Shown: in pieces, positions 19,221 to 27,641 of the stretch
Layout: every line of letters begins with the position of its first letter
Position numbering within the stretch: the stretch's first letter is position 1
Assembly (NCBI RefSeq): GCF_000024925.1
Contig: NC_013521.1
Location: 620,001-684,000, forward strand
DNA length: 64,000 bases
Reading direction: 5' to 3'
From: Sanguibacter keddieii DSM 10542
GTDB lineage: Bacteria > Actinomycetota > Actinomycetes > Actinomycetales > Cellulomonadaceae
Translations under genes and position numbers: made by a program
Notes under the pieces: generated by a model
What the model was told of the DNA's origin: nothing
Databases searched by the model: none
Seen by the model: only the letters and a program-made list of their open reading frames with translations

Positions 19221-19890
19221 AGTGGCCCATCACCGGCAGCTGCACGTTGGTAGCCCCGGCCAGCCCGCTGCCGCCGGGGACGTGCGGGTCGAAGATCCCG
19301 TAGACGCTCACGATGCGCCGGTGCGCGCCGACCTCGCGGGCCAGCGCGCGCATCGCCGGGAAGCGTGGGGAGAGCGCCCGCACCGGGCGTGACGGGAAGT
19401 ACGTCGCGTAGACCGACCCCGCGAAGGGCGTGTTCACGGCGACCATGCCGACGACGTCGTCGCCCGCCCCGGGGTGGGACATGAGGGCCTTGCCGACGAG
19501 CCCGCCCTTCGAGTGCGCGAGCAGCACGACCGGGCCGGCGCCGGCCTCGGCGAGGCGTTCGGTGACGAGCCGGGCGGACGTCTCGAGGTCGGACAGGTTC
19601 CACCGCAGGCCCGGCACGGTGAGGACCGGGTGCCCGGCGTCGTGCAGCACGCGGGCCAGCGGCTCGAGGAAGAACCACGTCTCGTAGATGCCGGGGAGCA
19701 GCACCACGGGTGTGCGGGTGCCGGAGGCGAGGGCGGCGGGGTCCGGGCGGGTGAGCAGGCCGCGGAGCTGGCGCCACACGACGTAGACGTAGTCGGAGGT
19801 CCAGGCCCACCAGCCGCGCGGGACCCGACGCGCGGCGCGGACGCTCGCGCGCAGTCGGTCCCACGTCCCGGGCTGGCTCACGCCGGTCAC
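19096..19890 (-). CDS. Alpha/beta-fold lipase/esterase
   Basis: A 264-residue hydrolase. The nucleophile elbow is LLAHSKGGLVG. The oxyanion region is VVLLPGIYETWFF. A likely acid sits in GIFDPHVPG, and a histidine follows in GHFRTVAHP. It lacks an obvious signal peptide. It begins at GTG 19890, inside the stop of the upstream hydrolase (4-base overlap), so the two are cotranslated. Its 3' end overlaps the transglutaminase-like gene on the other strand by 125 bp. The substrate is unknown; a lipid or ester is likely. Confidence 0.82.
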   Translation of the reverse strand: MTGVSQPGTWDRLRASVRAARRVPRGWWAWTSDYVYVVWRQLRGLLTRPDPAALASGTRTPVVLLPGIYETWFFLEPLARVLHDAGHPVLTVPGLRWNLSDLETSARLVTERLAEAGAGPVVLLAHSKGGLVGKALMSHPGAGDDVVGMVAVNTPFAGSVYATYFPSRPVRALSPRFPAMRALAREVGAHRRIVSVYGIFDPHVPGGSGLAGATNVQLPVMGHFRTVAHPAVQRAVLEHVGRLDRSRAPGPSPETAPHDDDAAT

Positions 19891-20690
19891 CGCCGCAGGT
19901 GGTCCATGACGAGGGCGGCGACCTCGTCGCTGTGGTCGTAGATGACCGCGTGCGCGGCCCCCGGCACCTCTTCCCAGCGGCCCTTGGTGGGCAGCCCGGC
20001 GACGAGGTCGACCCACCCCTCGGGGGCGACCCAGTCGTGGACGCCGCGGAGCACCAGGACCGAGGCGTCGACCTCGGCGAGGCGCTCCTCGATGGGGTAC
20101 CGCATCATCCGCGGCAGGGTCTGCGCGAACCACCGCGGGCCGCAGCGCACGTACCCGCTCATCGCGATGCGGCGCGTGCGCGAGGACTCGAAGACGGTGC
20201 TCTGCAGGAACCGCAGTGCCTGGAGGGTGGTCGAGCGCTCCTCGACGTTGACGGGCGGGCCGATGAGCACGGCGTGCGTGGACAGCCCGGGGTGCTGGGC
20301 GAGCACCTCGGTGACCACCTGGGCACCCATCGAGTGCCCGATGATCACCGGGTCCACGAGCCCCTGCTGCTCGATCCACCCCCCGACCAACCGGCCGAAG
20401 TCCGCGATCTCGAGGGGGTGCGAGGGCCGCGGGACGCCCGCGAAGCCGGGGAGGTCGACGAGGTAGACCATCCCGACCTTCGCGAGCGTCAGCGCGAGCC
20501 GCTCGAAGTACTGCGAGGAGACGCCGATCCCGTGCACCAGCACGAAGTCGCGGCGGTCGGCCGAGTCCACCTCGATGAGCTCGTCGACCGACGCCCGCCA
20601 GATGCGCAGGTACAGCCCGTCGTGCTCGACGCGCGTCACCTGGATGTTCAGGCCGTTGGGTGCGCTCGACGCGCGAAGGGTGTGCGGCAC
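19887..20690 (-). CDS. Alpha/beta hydrolase
   Basis: A 267-residue single-domain hydrolase. LVHGIGVSSQYF supplies the oxyanion hole, IIGHSMGAQ the nucleophile serine, LRGVHDWVAP the acid and VPGAAHAV the histidine, so the triad looks complete. The GTG start has a GAGGTC-type ribosome site just upstream. It is the first gene of a two-gene operon with the lipase-like gene downstream. The specific substrate cannot be told from sequence. Confidence 0.85.
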   Translation of the reverse strand: MPHTLRASSAPNGLNIQVTRVEHDGLYLRIWRASVDELIEVDSADRRDFVLVHGIGVSSQYFERLALTLAKVGMVYLVDLPGFAGVPRPSHPLEIADFGRLVGGWIEQQGLVDPVIIGHSMGAQVVTEVLAQHPGLSTHAVLIGPPVNVEERSTTLQALRFLQSTVFESSRTRRIAMSGYVRCGPRWFAQTLPRMMRYPIEERLAEVDASVLVLRGVHDWVAPEGWVDLVAGLPTKGRWEEVPGAAHAVIYDHSDEVAALVMDHLRR

Positions 20691-20757
20691 CGGAAGACCT
20701 CGTCTCAGCTGAAGACCAGATCGTAACCGCTACCCCCACCCCGCACCCGCCCGCCCT

Positions 20758-20819
20758 CATGCCCGGGGCGCGAGGCCGAGGCCCCCTGGGGGGGACCTGG
20801 TCAGCGCGCCCCGGGCATG
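20758..20819 (-). terminator. Long GC-rich stem-loop after the ice-binding gene
   Basis: A perfect 15-bp inverted repeat (arms 20758-20772 and 20805-20819) has a 32-nt loop that itself contains a G/C-rich fold. It lies 28 bp past the stop of the ice-binding-type gene and before the hydrolase operon. No U-tract follows; a terminator or processing site is the likeliest role. Confidence 0.6.
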
Positions 20820-20846
20820 GGAGGGGTGGGTCAGGGGAGAGATGGG

Positions 20847-21971
20847 TCAGGGGCGGGTGCCTCGGCGGCGGCGGACGGCGAGGGTGGTGACGCCCAGGGC
20901 TACGAGGACTCCGCCGGCGAGCAGGAGCGGGGCCGCGTCGGTGCCGGTCTCCGAGAGGTCCTCGTCGCGGTACCGGTCGCTCTCGGTGGTCGAGCGTCGG
21001 TCTCCGGGAGACGACGCGGTGGGGCTCGGCGGGACGACGACGCCCGCGTCCGGGCCGGTGGGCGGTGCGCCGGGCACCTCGGGGGTCGGCACGGGCGTCT
21101 CCGAGGGGACTGCGGGCGGTGCCGTGGTCGGGGCGACCGTCGGCGCCGGGGTGTCCGTCGGGGTGTCTGTCGGCGTGTCCGTCGCGGTCGGTGTGTCCGT
21201 CGGCGTGGGGGTCACGACGTCGCACACCGGCGCGGTGATGGTGTTCGTGTCGAGGGTGACCTCGCCGGTCTGGGCGAGCGCACGGCCCTCGAGCGTGGCG
21301 CCTGTCGCCATGCTGATGGACGTCGAGGCCATGACCGTCCCGACGAAGTCGGTGCCGCTGCCGATCGTGGCGCTCTCGGCGACCTGCCAGTAGACGTTGC
21401 ACGACGCGGCGTCGTCGAGGAACACCACGGCGCTGTCGGAGGCGGTCGTGAGGCCCGAGGTCAGCTGGAAGACGAAGACGGCCGCGGGGTCGCCGAGGGT
21501 GTTCAGCGTGAGCGTCCCGGTGAGCTGCGCGGCAGGGAGCCGGTAGGTGCCGGGCGTCAGGGTCTGCCCACCGAGCTCGGCGGGCAGGCTGGTGAAGGGT
21601 GTGCGTCCGGCGGCGTCGCCGTAGGCCGTGGAGAGGTCGGCCTTCGCCTGCAGCGCGTCGGCGTCGCCGAGGTGCGTCTCGCCGCCGACGAGCCCTGGCG
21701 GGAAGCCGGGGGCCGTGGTGCCCGGGCTGACCCCGAGGCTCTGCCCGAGGACGCTCGGGCCGGTGTTGGTGACCGTCTCGGCACCGAGCACGGAGAAGGT
21801 CTCCGCGGTGCCGAGCGGGACGGGTGGGTCTGCTGCCTCGGCGGGCAGCTGGCTCAGCACGACCAGGGTGGACCCCAGGGCGAGCACCGCGACGACGGAG
21901 ACGGCGAGCGGACCGCCCCCGCCCGTGCGCGCGGATCGGATCGGACGGACTCTGCTGGGTGCAGTCATCAT
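20847..21971 (-). CDS. Ice-binding (DUF3494) domain surface protein with sortase-type anchor
   Basis: A 374-residue secreted protein. A signal peptide (about 18-46, ending near AEAA) precedes a DUF3494/ice-binding-like domain (about 55-240) with AETFSVLGAETVTNTG, TPGTYRLPAAQLTGTLTL and SDSAVVFLDDAASCNVYWQV. A Thr/Pro/Asp repeat stalk (TPTDTPTATDTPTDTP) follows. The end carries LSETG, a hydrophobic helix and RRRR, a cell-wall sorting signal with a non-standard pentapeptide. The first ATG of the pair at 21971 is chosen because GAGAGG lies 7 nt upstream. Such domains bind ice in cold-adapted organisms, but many family members are surface adhesins of untested function. Confidence 0.85.
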   Translation of the reverse strand: MMTAPSRVRPIRSARTGGGGPLAVSVVAVLALGSTLVVLSQLPAEAADPPVPLGTAETFSVLGAETVTNTGPSVLGQSLGVSPGTTAPGFPPGLVGGETHLGDADALQAKADLSTAYGDAAGRTPFTSLPAELGGQTLTPGTYRLPAAQLTGTLTLNTLGDPAAVFVFQLTSGLTTASDSAVVFLDDAASCNVYWQVAESATIGSGTDFVGTVMASTSISMATGATLEGRALAQTGEVTLDTNTITAPVCDVVTPTPTDTPTATDTPTDTPTDTPAPTVAPTTAPPAVPSETPVPTPEVPGAPPTGPDAGVVVPPSPTASSPGDRRSTTESDRYRDEDLSETGTDAAPLLLAGGVLVALGVTTLAVRRRRGTRP

Positions 21972-22150
21972 CAGGCAGCCTCTCGTAGGGCGCCCCGAGA
22001 CGGGGACGCCGGAGGGGCCGTCCAGATCGAGAAAGCACCGGCGGCACGGTCGACCGCCTGACCTGAGTAGAGCACCCCGCACGGGCCTGCGCGAGGGCTC
22101 GGGTCGCCCCGCAGGTCAGCGCGGCGCGCCTTCCCGGCGGGACGCGCCAG

Positions 22151-22170
22151 GAGGGGCCCTGAGGCCCCTC
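22151..22170 (-). terminator. Hairpin terminator of the PadR-HAAS pair
   Basis: GAGGGGCC-CTGA-GGCCCCTC forms a perfect 8-bp stem with a 4-nt loop. It overlaps the stop codon of the HAAS-domain gene. Confidence 0.6.
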
Positions 22171-22603
22171 AGGAGTCGGTCTGGCCCAGCCGCCAGGCTG
22201 CCGCGCGGCGACGCGAGCGGACGGCGAGGACGACGACCATGGCCGCGAAGGTCGCGATCAGGAGCGCACCGCCGACGATCCGGGCCCACGGAGGCAGCCC
22301 CCAGAGCTCCGCGGTCTCGTCGAGGAGCCCGAAGACCCCGCTGATGACGAGGAACGCCCCGCCGAAGCCGAGGAGCCCGGCCGACACGGCGAGCGTGAGG
22401 AGTCCGCGCTCGCGGGAGCGCGGGGCGAACTGGTCGGCGTAGCGGGCGACGGGCCCGAAGGCCTCGACGGGGTCCTCGCCGGACTCGGCGAGGTGGCTCT
22501 CGACCTCGCGGACGATCTGCGCGACCGCGTCGGCCGGGACGTCGCGCAGGTCGAGCGTCTCGGCGAGCTCGTTCGTGTACTCGGTGTGCGGTCGCTCGGT
22601 CAT
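22169..22603 (-). CDS. HAAS-domain membrane protein (DUF1700/DUF1129-like)
   Basis: A 144-residue protein. An N-terminal helical HAAS-type domain (about 10-60, VPADAVAQIVREVESHLAESGEDP) is followed by two membrane helices (about 70-92 and 102-124). The start overlaps the PadR stop (ATGA). HAAS domains are characteristically encoded beside PadR regulators and are thought to pass a membrane or partner signal to them. Confidence 0.8.
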   Translation of the reverse strand: MTERPHTEYTNELAETLDLRDVPADAVAQIVREVESHLAESGEDPVEAFGPVARYADQFAPRSRERGLLTLAVSAGLLGFGGAFLVISGVFGLLDETAELWGLPPWARIVGGALLIATFAAMVVVLAVRSRRRAAAWRLGQTDS

Positions 22604-22944
22604 GACGTGCCTCTCGTCCCCATGATGATCGCGGTGCTCGCCTCGGTGAAGGCGGCCCAGTCCCTGCGGTGCGCCTCGAGGCGCACCGTCCCTGCCTCGG
22701 TGAGGGCGTAGTACTTGCGGCCGGGGCCGCTCGTCCCCTCGCGCCACGTCGCGGTGACGTCGCCGTCCTGCTCGAGCCGCGCCAGGAGCGGGTAGAGGGT
22801 GCCGCCCTTGACCACGCCCATGCCGCCGTCGGCGAGGCGCTGGGCGATCACGTACCCGTAGGTCTCGCCCTCGCTGACGATCGACAGGACGGCGCCGCTG
22901 AGAGCGCTGCGCAGCCACTCGGCGGGCCAGCTCGGTGTGTCCAT
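22600..22944 (-). CDS. PadR-family transcriptional regulator
   Basis: A 114-residue winged-helix repressor. Visible are YGYVIAQRLADGG, the recognition segment VVKGGTLYPLLARLEQDGDV and the wing RKYYALTEAG, all typical of PadR. The ATG at 22944 is preferred over an upstream GTG. It has almost no leader and no ribosome site, and a TAGGTT -10-like element ends 16 nt upstream. It probably controls itself and the coupled membrane protein through three repeats just upstream. Confidence 0.88.
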   Translation of the reverse strand: MDTPSWPAEWLRSALSGAVLSIVSEGETYGYVIAQRLADGGMGVVKGGTLYPLLARLEQDGDVTATWREGTSGPGRKYYALTEAGTVRLEAHRRDWAAFTEASTAIIMGTRGTS

Positions 22945-22958
22945 GGGTAGATGGTGGC

Positions 22959-23003
22959 ACAACCTAGGTGACGCGACAACCTAGGTCGCTCCGCAACCTA
23001 CGG
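22959..23003 (-). repeat. Three 17-bp-phased repeats at the padR promoter
   Basis: ACAACCTAGGT occurs at 22959-22969 and 22976-22986, and a variant GCAACCTACGG at 22993-23003, with exact 17-bp phasing. The core ACCTAGGT is palindromic. The copy nearest the gene contains the likely -10 (TAGGTT on the minus strand). This is a probable autoregulatory operator array. Confidence 0.6.
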
Positions 23004-23011
23004 GACGTGCC

Positions 23012-24874
23012 TCAGGTGAGCGTGACGGCGCCGAGGCGGAGGTCGTCGCCGACGCACCGGACGGTCACCCGCGACTGACCGCCGACCGGTGTCGCCGTGC
23101 CCTGCGGGAGCGCTCGCGTCGCCCCGGACCAGGTGTCGCCCGACCAGCCGCCCGGCACCTCCACGCCGTCGATGCTCACCTGGACGGCACGGTCTGCCGC
23201 TCCGACCCCGTCCGCCGGGCACACGTCGAGGGTGACGGCGAGCCGCCCGGCCGCGAGCGTCGCCTCCCCGAGGGAGACGTCGTACGCGACGCTGTCGCCG
23301 TCCTGCAGCAGCACCCAGAGCCGCCCGGCGCGGGCGCGCTCGGCGGGGTCGGCCGCGAAGGGGTTCGCGCCCTCCTCACCGCCGTGGCGCTCGACCGTGA
23401 CACCGTCGTCCGCACGGAACGAGCCCGGCGCGGCGGGAGGCGCGCCTCCCGCTCGTGCCCCCGGCGCGTCCGACGACCGCGCCGACGTCTCCCACGACAC
23501 CCCTTCGCCGTGCGTCCCGTAGGCGTAGGCGGGCAGCTCGACGGGCGTGCGGCGGAGCAGCGCGGCGACCACCTCGGGGTGCCACTCGCAGCGCTCCAGG
23601 CGCATCGCGTCGACGAGCGCGACGAGCGTCTCCCACGCGTCCTCGGGCGCGGGCTGCGGCCCGGTCCCGGCGACGAAGGCCTGGACGTCGGCCCAGCCGG
23701 CCGGAGGGACCACGACGGCGGGGGAGTGCGGGTTGTCGAGCTTCTTCCACGTCCAGAAGTTCCAGCCGATGCCCTGGCCCTCGTACAGCCCGAAGGCCGT
23801 CGCGAGCCACGAGGGTGCGTTCTCGCCACCCTCGCCCATGTACAGCGGCAGCCCGAGCCGGTCACGCACCTCGAGGAAGGTCGCGATGCCGTCGAGGTCG
23901 GGGGCGGCCCAGTACCGGTGGAACTGGATCACGGAGCGCTCGTCCCACACCTCGGTGAAGATCGAGACGTCGCTCGCCCAGTGCGTGCCCTCGTACATGA
24001 TCAGGTGGTCCGGGTCCACGGCCCGGACGGCGGCGGTGAGGTCGCGGTACAGGGCCACGAGGTCGTCCCGGTGACGCACGGCGTGCTCGTCGGGCAGCGG
24101 CTCGTTGAGCAGGTCGTAGGCGGCCACGGTCTCGTCGCCGGCGTACCGCCGGGCGATCTCCGTCCACAGCCGGACGGTGAGCGCCCGGTACCGCTCGTCG
24201 GTGAAGAGCTCGGGACGCCCCCGCGGGGAGTCGTCGATGTTCGTGCCCGTCTGGCCGCCGGGTGCCCCGTGCAGGTCGAGGACCACGTGCAGCCCGGCCT
24301 CGCGGCACCAGCCGACGCAGGCGTCGACGAGGGCGAGGCCCTCCTCGAGGAACGTCCCGTCGTCGTCCATGACCACCCGGGCGTTGATCGGCAGCCGCAC
24401 GTGGTCGAAGCCCTCGGCGGCGATGCGGTCGACGTCCGAGCGGGTGAAGAACGCCTCGCGGAACCCGGCCCAGAAGGCCGCGGCCCGCTCGTCGCCGACG
24501 AGCCTCGCGACGAGCGCCTCGATCTCCCGCGGCGACTGCGCCGGGACGCCGGAGCCCGCGGCGGGGTCGACGTGCGGCAGGCGCCACATGTAGCCCTCGG
24601 GGAGCAGCCAGGTCCCGATGCCCACGCCCCGGAAGAGCGCCCGCTCGCCCGCGCCGTCCACCACCTGCGTGCCGTTCCTGCGGACGACGCCCGCTGGCCT
24701 CCCGGCGGGCGGGCCGCCCGCCCGGGACACGGTGGTGGTAAAGGCGCTCGCGGCGCTGGTCCTCGGGCTGGCGCTGGTGCTCTCGGTCTGCGGGTCGGTG
24801 TGGTCGAGGGGAGTCATCGGGTGGTCCGTCCGTCGGTTCGGGGTGGTGGTCCGGCGCTGTGGCCGGGTGGTCAT
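23012..24874 (-). CDS. Glycoside hydrolase family 5-type enzyme, no signal peptide
   Basis: A 620-residue protein. Residues about 75-420 form a (beta/alpha)8 clan-A glycosidase with the acid/base in YDLLNEP (Glu258) and the nucleophile in LYMGEGG (Glu348). HVRLPIN, HVVLDLHGAPGGQ and VIQFHRYW are typical of exo-glucanase-like GH5 enzymes. A C-terminal beta-sandwich-like region (about 500-620) may bind carbohydrate. No signal peptide is seen, so it likely acts in the cytoplasm on imported oligosaccharides. The start is uncertain: ATG 24874 and ATG 24817 are both possible and neither has a ribosome site. The nearby sugar importer may feed it. Confidence 0.85.
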   Translation of the reverse strand: MTTRPQRRTTTPNRRTDHPMTPLDHTDPQTESTSASPRTSAASAFTTTVSRAGGPPAGRPAGVVRRNGTQVVDGAGERALFRGVGIGTWLLPEGYMWRLPHVDPAAGSGVPAQSPREIEALVARLVGDERAAAFWAGFREAFFTRSDVDRIAAEGFDHVRLPINARVVMDDDGTFLEEGLALVDACVGWCREAGLHVVLDLHGAPGGQTGTNIDDSPRGRPELFTDERYRALTVRLWTEIARRYAGDETVAAYDLLNEPLPDEHAVRHRDDLVALYRDLTAAVRAVDPDHLIMYEGTHWASDVSIFTEVWDERSVIQFHRYWAAPDLDGIATFLEVRDRLGLPLYMGEGGENAPSWLATAFGLYEGQGIGWNFWTWKKLDNPHSPAVVVPPAGWADVQAFVAGTGPQPAPEDAWETLVALVDAMRLERCEWHPEVVAALLRRTPVELPAYAYGTHGEGVSWETSARSSDAPGARAGGAPPAAPGSFRADDGVTVERHGGEEGANPFAADPAERARAGRLWVLLQDGDSVAYDVSLGEATLAAGRLAVTLDVCPADGVGAADRAVQVSIDGVEVPGGWSGDTWSGATRALPQGTATPVGGQSRVTVRCVGDDLRLGAVTLT

Positions 24875-24949
24875 CGGATGGTCAGCGGGCGGTCAGGGGG
24901 AGGTGCTGGTGCGGTCGTGAGGTGGTCGTCGTCGGGCCCGGTGGTCGTC

Positions 24950-24955
24950 TACGCT
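24950..24955 (+). promoter_or_regulatory. -10 element of tetR, leaderless arrangement
   Basis: TACGCT lies 8 nt before the ATG at 24964, and there is no ribosome site between them. Transcription would therefore start at or next to the start codon. Confidence 0.5.
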
Positions 24956-24963
24956 TCGCTGGT

Positions 24964-25629
24964 ATGGCACCTGAGCAGAGTCCTCCGACGGCCGCCGACG
25001 CCCCCGACGTCGTGACCTCCGAACCCGTCGGCGTGCAGAAGGCCCGCACCCAGCGCCGCCGCAAGGAGATCCTCGAGGCGGCGCTCACCACCTTCGCGAA
25101 CAAGGGGTTCTACAACGCCTCGCTCGCGGAGATCGCCGACGAGGTGGGCATCTCGGCGGCCGGCATCCTGCACCACTTCAAGACCAAGGACCAGCTCCTC
25201 ACGGAGGTGCTGCACACCCGCGACATGGTCGACATCGAGGAGGCCGCGCACGGCCAGGAGCTGGTCGGGCTCGACTTCCTGCGGCACCTGGTCGACACGG
25301 CGGCGCTCAACAGCACCCGGCCCGGCATCACGCAGCTGTACGCCGTGATGTCGGCCGAGTCGGTGACCACCGACCACCCGGCCCAGGAGTGGTTCCGGGA
25401 CCGGTACGTGGGCCTGCGCGAGATGGTCCAGACCGCCCTCGCCCAGGCCCGCGACATCGGCGAGCTGCGTGACGACGCCGACGTCACCGAGACGGCGATC
25501 GCGATCATCGCCGTGATGGACGGGCTGCAGGTCCAGTGGCTGCTGGACCCGGGCGCCGTCGACATGGCGGCCGTCACGCACCGCACCATCGACGCCCTCG
25601 TCGCCTCCCTGGCCCCCGAGGAGGACTGA
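24964..25629 (+). CDS. TetR-family transcriptional regulator
   Basis: A 221-residue regulator. The N-terminal helix-turn-helix (about 28-75) reads RRKEILEAALTTFANKGFYNASLAEIADEVGISAAGILHHFKTKDQLL, shown here as its diagnostic parts: EILEAALTTFANKG, IADEVGISAAGILHHF and KTKDQLL. A C-terminal ligand domain follows. It is divergent from the GH5 gene and convergent with the sugar importer, 26 bp apart at the 3' ends. It is a candidate regulator of the GH5 and importer genes; a TetR-like GAACGTTC palindrome lies at the importer promoter (29420-29427). Confidence 0.9.
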   Translation: MAPEQSPPTAADAPDVVTSEPVGVQKARTQRRRKEILEAALTTFANKGFYNASLAEIADEVGISAAGILHHFKTKDQLLTEVLHTRDMVDIEEAAHGQELVGLDFLRHLVDTAALNSTRPGITQLYAVMSAESVTTDHPAQEWFRDRYVGLREMVQTALAQARDIGELRDDADVTETAIAIIAVMDGLQVQWLLDPGAVDMAAVTHRTIDALVASLAPEED

Positions 25630-25638
25630 GGGGCGCGG

Positions 25639-25672
25639 TCAGCCCTCGATCGCCGTCAGCCCTTGATCGCCC
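25639..25672. repeat. Tandem 17-bp repeat at the permease stop codon
   Basis: Two adjacent 17-bp copies (25639-25655 and 25656-25672) match at 15 positions and each contains the stop-codon complement TCA. The permease ends at the inner copy, and the outer copy is a relic beyond the stop. Confidence 0.6.
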
Positions 25673-26597
25673 CGGTGAGCACCCCCTTGGTGAAGTACCG
25701 CTGGGCGAAGGGGTAGAGCATGAGGATCGGCACCGTCGCGACGACGATGACGGCCATCTGGAGGGTCTGCCCGGGCGGCGGCGGCTGGTCCGGTGCCTGG
25801 ATCGAGGTGAGCGCCGAGCCCTGGACCACGTACTGGTTGAGGACCACCTGGATGGGCCACTTGGACGTGTCGTTGAGGTAGATCATCGCGTTGAAGAACG
25901 AGTTCCAGTACCCGACCGCGTAGAACAGCGCGATGACGGCCAGCACCGCCTTGGACAGCGGGATGACGATGCGCGTGAAGATCCGCCAGTCGCTCGCCCC
26001 GTCGAGCCGGGCCGACTCGAAGAGCTCGCTGGGCAGCCCCATGAAGAAGTTGCGCACCACCACCATGTTGAAGGCGGAGATGAGCCCCGGGACGATGAGC
26101 GACCAGTACGAGTCGAGCAGCCCGAGCGACCGCACGAGCAGGTAGTTCGGGATGATCCCGGCGCCGAACAGCATGGTGCACAGGACCATGACGAGGATCG
26201 TCTTGGCCCCCGGGACGTCCTTGGTGCGCATGAGCCCGTAGGCGAGCGTCGTGGTGAAGATCATCGACAGCGTGGTGCCCACGGTGGTGATGCCGATCGA
26301 CACGAGCATCGCCCGCGTGACGACGTCCCCGCCGAGGATCGACCGGTAGGCGTCGAGCGAGAAGGTCGTCGGGAAGAACCCGCCCGACGCCGCGGCCTCG
26401 CGCGAGGCGAAGCTCATCGCGATGACGTACACGAAGGGGTAGAGCATGACGAGGACGATGAGCGCGATGGTGATCGCCTTGAGGAGCTGCACCCCCGGCG
26501 AGGGGGTGCCCATCCAGACGGGGCGCTTGCCGGACGGCCGGTAGACCGGCTCGACACGGTCGAGCAGGGGTGCTGGCGCCTGCGGTGCTGCTGTCAT
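25656..26597 (-). CDS. CUT1 sugar ABC transporter permease (YtcP/LplC type)
   Basis: A 313-residue membrane protein with six predicted helices. The EAA loop reads ESARLDGASDWRIFTRIVIPLS (diagnostic part SARLDGASDW). The C-terminus YFTKGVLTGAIKG is typical of LplC/YtcP permeases. The ATG at 26597 overlaps the upstream permease stop by one base. With the neighbouring permease it forms the membrane channel for an oligosaccharide. No ATPase gene is nearby, so a shared MsmK-like ATPase elsewhere is expected. Confidence 0.92.
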   Translation of the reverse strand: MTAAPQAPAPLLDRVEPVYRPSGKRPVWMGTPSPGVQLLKAITIALIVLVMLYPFVYVIAMSFASREAAASGGFFPTTFSLDAYRSILGGDVVTRAMLVSIGITTVGTTLSMIFTTTLAYGLMRTKDVPGAKTILVMVLCTMLFGAGIIPNYLLVRSLGLLDSYWSLIVPGLISAFNMVVVRNFFMGLPSELFESARLDGASDWRIFTRIVIPLSKAVLAVIALFYAVGYWNSFFNAMIYLNDTSKWPIQVVLNQYVVQGSALTSIQAPDQPPPPGQTLQMAVIVVATVPILMLYPFAQRYFTKGVLTGAIKG

Positions 26598-27637
26598 CAG
26601 AACAACCCTCCGGTCCCGAGCCTCTTGGCGAACTTGTTGGCGGCGATCACGAGGATCGTGCCGATGACTCCCTTGAACAGCCCCGCTGCTGTCGACAGGC
26701 CCCAGTCGCCGCCCGCGATGCCGCGGTAGTAGACGAAGGTGTCGAGCACCTCGGCGGCGTTCGCGCCGACCGCGGGCTGCTGGAGCAGCAGCTGTTCGAA
26801 CCCGACGGTGAGCACGTTGCCGATGGTGAGGATGAGCAGCAGCGTGATGACCGGGACGAGGCCGGGGAGCGTGATGTGCCAGGTGCGCCGGGCCGCCCCG
26901 GCACCGTCCACGGCAGCCGCCTCGTAGAGCTCTGTGGGGATGCCGCTGATCGCGGCGAAGAAGATGATCGTGCCCCAGCCGATGTCCTTCCAGATCACCT
27001 GCGAGACGACGAGCGCCTTGAAGGTGTCGGGGTCGGACATGATGTTGACGTTGTCGATCCCGATGGCCGAGAACAGCTCTGCCGCGGGGCCGGCGCCGCC
27101 GAACACCTGCTGCCAGATCGAGATGACGATCACCCACGAGATGAAGTGGGGCAGGTAGACGATCGACTGGACCACCCGCTTGACCCGCTCGGAGATCAGC
27201 GAGTTGAGCAGGAGCGCCAGCAGGATCGGTGCGGGGAAGGCGAAGGCGATCTGCAGGAACGAGATGATGAGCGTGTTCTGCAGCGCACCGAGGAACTGCG
27301 GGTCGGAGAACATCGCGGTGAAGTTCTGGAAGCCGACCCACTCGGAGCCGCCGACGCCCCAGTAGGGGGAGTAGTCCTGGAACGCGACGACGTTGCCGAG
27401 CAGCGGGACGTAGGCGAACAGCAGGAAGAACAGCAGCCCGGGGAGGATGAACGCGTAGGTCCACCGTTCCCGCTTCATGCGGGTCCAGACGGAGGCCTGC
27501 TCGCGCACGACGTGCTGGAGGCGCGGGTCCGGGGTCTTGCGGCGGCGTCGAGACGGTCCGCGCCGACCGCTCGGGTCGTCGCTCCCCGCCCGAGGGGCGC
27601 CGGCCTGTGCCGGCGCCCCGTCCTGGGTCACGGACAT
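26597..27637 (-). CDS. CUT1 sugar ABC transporter permease (LplB type)
   Basis: A 346-residue permease with a charged N-terminal tail, then six helices starting at about 60 (YAFILPGLLFFLLFAYVPLLG). The EAA loop contains ELYEAAAVDGAGAARRTWH. The C-terminus ANKFAKRLGTGGLF is typical of LplB. It sits between the binding protein (4-bp gap) and the second permease (1-bp overlap) in one operon. Confidence 0.92.
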   Translation of the reverse strand: MSVTQDGAPAQAGAPRAGSDDPSGRRGPSRRRRKTPDPRLQHVVREQASVWTRMKRERWTYAFILPGLLFFLLFAYVPLLGNVVAFQDYSPYWGVGGSEWVGFQNFTAMFSDPQFLGALQNTLIISFLQIAFAFPAPILLALLLNSLISERVKRVVQSIVYLPHFISWVIVISIWQQVFGGAGPAAELFSAIGIDNVNIMSDPDTFKALVVSQVIWKDIGWGTIIFFAAISGIPTELYEAAAVDGAGAARRTWHITLPGLVPVITLLLILTIGNVLTVGFEQLLLQQPAVGANAAEVLDTFVYYRGIAGGDWGLSTAAGLFKGVIGTILVIAANKFAKRLGTGGLF

Positions 27638-27641
27638 GCGG

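Noticed and set aside
19096-22047. Single 983-codon minus-strand frame across two hydrolases and the ice-binding gene
   Set aside because: Only its last 264 codons (from 19890) make a recognisable protein. The upstream part is an out-of-frame reading of the second hydrolase and the DUF3494 gene.
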